Source: Cytophagaceae bacterium
GTDB lineage: Bacteria; Bacteroidota; Bacteroidia; Cytophagales; Spirosomataceae
Direction of reading: 5' to 3'
NCBI GenBank assembly: GCA_947450365.1
Contig: CANFVE010000001.1
Span: 90,538-154,537, forward strand
DNA length: 64,000 nt
Shown here: one piece after another, positions 61,581 through 64,000 of the stretch
Position numbering within the stretch: position 1 is the stretch's first letter
How the letters are laid out: the number at the start of each line of letters is the position of its first letter
The notes under the pieces: model-generated
Told to the model about the DNA's origin: nothing
Seen by the model: the letters and a program-made list of their open reading frames with translations, nothing else
Database searches by the model: none
Translations under genes and position numbers: made by a program

Positions 61581-63374
61581 TTACCAAAGAATGGAATAAT
61601 GAACTTGCTCTGCGGCGGGCAAGGTGAGGACTTTTGAAAGGCCTTGGGTTTCGATACTGGCCCCAATCGCACGAATGTAATAGGATTTTCCGTCCAACAC
61701 ATAGGTGTTTTCATCCACCTGTTTGATGTCGGCCGAAAGTCCAATGCGTACCTTTTGGCCTGCCTTGGCATGTTTGATTTGCAAGGTCCGATCCAAATAT
61801 TTTTGGTCCACAATGCGGATTTTATCCGTTACGTCAGCTCCGTTTTGTTCATACATAAAGGTCGGATTATCATCTTTATCCACTTCATAGCCTTTGATGG
61901 TGAATGGCTCTGAAACCACGTCGCTTTGAGAAAATACGTTTTCTGGGCTGCTAAGGGTAGGAACATTAGGTAGGGCTAGCACTACTCCACGCGGTCGGGA
62001 GGAGCCATCTCCACGGGAATCCCACATGGGGCTTGTATTTAGGAAATCGCCTTTCCAAATTTGGGCGATGGAACCATTATCCAAATCATAGGTATAATGT
62101 AAATTGGCTGGGTTTCCCACATTGACTGCGTGAACGACCCGTTTGTTTTTTTTGCCATTCTTGTATAAGTCCATGAAGGAACGGAAAATCGTCGGGTTAT
62201 TTGCATCCATTAATATCGGATCATCGCTTGAAGAATTAAGGAAGGAGCCGAAGCTGTGGTAGGCGGTCGATCTGAATTCAGGCCCTTTTAACCAAAAGCC
62301 TAATTTATTTGCAGAGCTTTTGTTCTTTTTGAAAACGGTGATTTCGAGGTCAACTTTCCCGGCGGGCAGATCGACTAATTCCGTATGACGGCGATTATTT
62401 TCATTGTTGAATTCCTTAAAAATTTCGACACCGTTTAATTTGACCATATGTTTTCCACCGATCTCAAATTCCACTTGGTGTTTTCCTGCTTTAGGGATTT
62501 GAAAAGACGTTTTCAGGATTTCAGCAAAGCCGTAGGCTTTGGCGCTGACGTCCCAACTAATTTTTTCACTGACACCACTCACATCCGGTTTCTTGTTTTT
62601 AAATTCATCTGGAGACGTAAAAACACCATAAAAAACTTGGTAGCTGACCGGATCCATGGTGGCTGGTAAATTACTTAGGTCGGTGATTTGCATATTGCGA
62701 AAGGCCACTGCGCCGTGATCCCCTTGAATCATGATGGGGCCTTTGGCAACTTCCATTTCGGAAATCGGACCTCCGGTAGGACCGGTTAATTCCACATTTT
62801 CGTGTAAAACGGCTCCGTTTAATTTGACTAAAATGACTTTTGCATTCGCGATTTTGTTTCCTTGGGCATCAAAGCGTGGGGCTTGGAAGGAAATTTCCAT
62901 GTGTTGCCACAAACCTGGCGCCAAACAAGCGTTTACGCGGGGCGCATGTCCCTCGTATAAATATTCTTGTGGGATGAATTTTCTGCGTTTATAAATACCC
63001 CCGCAATCGCCCGTTCCTGGATTTTTAATTCCCCAAGAATCCATTAATTGGATTTCATATCGGCCTTGAAGATAGAATCCAGAGTTCGATTCGGCGGCCA
63101 TCATGAAGTCGAAGGATGCGTCGAAATCACCATATTCGGTGGTTGAGATGAGGTTCGCTTTGTTGGTTTTGTCAGGCATATTCACCAAAATTCCGGTACC
63201 GGGATTAAGGGTTAATACACCATGTTGGGCTAAATCGGCTTGGGCATCGCCGGCGATTTGCCAGTTGGCTTTGTTGGTATTTTGCCAAAACGACAAGTCC
63301 TTCAGCGGGAGGCTGGTTTGGGCTTGAAGGGCCATAGGAATCATTAGGACGAGCGTCCAAAGGCTTTTTTTCAT
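61581..63374 (-). CDS. Large secreted DUF1080 protein with extra carbohydrate-binding-like domains
   Basis: A 597-residue exported protein. ATG 63374 gives signal peptide MKKSLWTLVLMIPMALQAQ. The first part (about 25-245) is a DUF1080 (3-keto-disaccharide hydrolase-like) domain: FWQNTNKANWQIAGDA, SNSGFYLQGRYEIQLMDSWG, FRNMQITDL. The middle (about 255-370) is a PA14-like beta-sandwich (VFYGVFTSPDEF, MVKLNGVEIFKEF). The rest resembles membrane-bound dehydrogenase-associated domains with VLALPNVPTLSSPENV. A TATCTTTA box at 63405-63412 on the minus strand may give it its own promoter; otherwise it is downstream of the symporter. It forms an operon with the cytochrome c protein. Confidence 0.83.
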   Translation of the reverse strand: MKKSLWTLVLMIPMALQAQTSLPLKDLSFWQNTNKANWQIAGDAQADLAQHGVLTLNPGTGILVNMPDKTNKANLISTTEYGDFDASFDFMMAAESNSGFYLQGRYEIQLMDSWGIKNPGTGDCGGIYKRRKFIPQEYLYEGHAPRVNACLAPGLWQHMEISFQAPRFDAQGNKIANAKVILVKLNGAVLHENVELTGPTGGPISEMEVAKGPIMIQGDHGAVAFRNMQITDLSNLPATMDPVSYQVFYGVFTSPDEFKNKKPDVSGVSEKISWDVSAKAYGFAEILKTSFQIPKAGKHQVEFEIGGKHMVKLNGVEIFKEFNNENNRRHTELVDLPAGKVDLEITVFKKNKSSANKLGFWLKGPEFRSTAYHSFGSFLNSSSDDPILMDANNPTIFRSFMDLYKNGKKNKRVVHAVNVGNPANLHYTYDLDNGSIAQIWKGDFLNTSPMWDSRGDGSSRPRGVVLALPNVPTLSSPENVFSQSDVVSEPFTIKGYEVDKDDNPTFMYEQNGADVTDKIRIVDQKYLDRTLQIKHAKAGQKVRIGLSADIKQVDENTYVLDGKSYYIRAIGASIETQGLSKVLTLPAAEQVHYSILW

Positions 63375-63423
63375 GAGTAAATTGGAATAGATTATAATAA
63401 GCGTTAAAGATACGGGTAATTTT

Positions 63424-64000
63424 TTATTTGTTTTTCCAATAATTCGCCAAACTGGAGCCATTAATATTCATGACCGGACCAAATATCGCGGCGGGCAAAC
63501 CCAAGGTAGCTACTTTATTCATGGCCATGGCCAATCCTGAGGCCAATCCTGCATTTTGGAGACCTACTTCGATGGCGATGGTTCGGCAATCCCGCTCGGG
63601 CAATTGACATATCCGTCCCCCCCAATAGCCCAGCACAAAACCCAGTACATTATGTAAAAAACAGGCTACTACGAGTAATGGCCCTACGGCCAATAGCGCA
63701 TCCCGGCCATTCGCCGTAATGATGACAATGATGGCACCTATACTGAACATGGAAATATTGGGCAGTTGGTCCTGAAACCAAGCCCAGCGATTCCCCACCA
63801 ACTTATTGTACACAACGCCCAATAGAATCGGAATTAAAATCAATTTACTGATTTCCCAAATCATGGCGATTAGGTCGATTTCGATCAATTGGCCCGCCAA
63901 ATTTTTCATTAATATCGGGGTTAATAGGGGTGCAATAAAGGTGGCGATGGAGGTGAGGGTCAGGGAAAGCGCCACATTGGCCTTGGCCAAATACGACATT
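63424..64000 (-). CDS. Bile-acid:sodium-type symporter (BASS), C-terminal part
   Basis: The last 191 or so residues of an inner-membrane transporter of the bile-acid:Na+ symporter family; the N terminus lies beyond the right edge. At least six membrane helices are visible, including LILIPILLGVVYNKL, and the family helix SSL...EVGLQNAGLASGLAMAM with the conserved GLQN stretch near the C terminus. Substrates in bacteria include organic acids and pantoate, so the cargo is open. Its stop lies 49 nt before the DUF1080 gene on the same strand. Confidence 0.82.
   Translation of the reverse strand, partial: MSYLAKANVALSLTLTSIATFIAPLLTPILMKNLAGQLIEIDLIAMIWEISKLILIPILLGVVYNKLVGNRWAWFQDQLPNISMFSIGAIIVIITANGRDALLAVGPLLVVACFLHNVLGFVLGYWGGRICQLPERDCRTIAIEVGLQNAGLASGLAMAMNKVATLGLPAAIFGPVMNINGSSLANYWKNK

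Overview
The window looks like chromosomal DNA of a Bacteroidota bacterium, most likely a Cytophagales/Spirosomaceae-type aquatic heterotroph. This is inferred from the gene content: a type IX secretion (T9SS) style C-terminal sorting tail, FISUMP-domain secreted proteins, several Tat-exported Gfo/Idh/MocA oxidoreductases, DUF1080, DUF1593 and ThuA proteins, a free-standing CarboxypepD_reg protein, and promoter-like boxes of the Bacteroidota TAnnTTTG type. I cannot fix the genus. Coding density is high. No gap between genes exceeds 300 bases, and I see no insertion sequence, prophage module, rRNA or CRISPR array. Both window edges cut a gene: dapF on the left and a bile-acid:sodium-type symporter on the right.

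Layout. 1-3.3 kb: dapF (partial), a DinB-family protein, tRNA-Asp(GTC) with its terminator, and a B12-binding radical SAM protein. 3.3-16.4 kb: a minus-strand block of secreted and surface proteins. It holds a 35-residue lysine-rich peptide, a fibre-like protein ending in a peptidase-S74 chaperone, a Bor-like lipoprotein, two FISUMP proteins, a 2138-residue repeat protein, a T9SS-tail protein and a small outer-membrane barrel. 16.5-23.6 kb: an AraC regulator, then a three-gene operon led by a 1294-residue Pls/PosA-like NRPS (A-PCP plus membrane and hexapeptide modules) followed by a barrel protein and a lipoprotein. 23.8-38.3 kb: secreted carbohydrate-type enzymes (DUF1080, Gfo/Idh/MocA, DUF1593, metallo-beta-lactamase fold, PIG-L, ThuA), a FucP-like transporter, AraC and WYL regulators, and a subtilisin-like lipoprotein. 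38.3-42.8 kb: a tight serC-led operon with a PhzS-like flavin hydroxylase, two DUF3237 proteins and an aromatic-acid-type MFS carrier. 42.9-53.5 kb: CzcABC-type metal efflux with an OprB-like porin, a two-component system, a Gfo/Idh/MocA oxidoreductase and a cupin, all on the minus strand. 53.6-59.5 kb: a five-gene plus-strand operon of ethanolamine-type permease, glutamine-synthetase-like ligase, iron-type alcohol dehydrogenase, class-I amidotransferase hydrolase and aldehyde dehydrogenase. 59.6-64 kb: a secreted DUF1080 protein, a beta-propeller cytochrome c and the symporter.

Three things stand out. (1) The 53.6-59.5 kb operon reads as a complete gamma-glutamylation route for an amino alcohol such as ethanolamine, without EutBC or microcompartment genes. 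(2) The NRPS resembles the epsilon-poly-lysine synthetase family and sits with two envelope proteins. (3) A 35-nt intergenic hairpin occurs five times, always in the same orientation, with two compensatory base-pair swaps between subtypes. Four copies lie between 17.8 and 27.5 kb, where they separate successive transcription units, including both ends of the NRPS operon.
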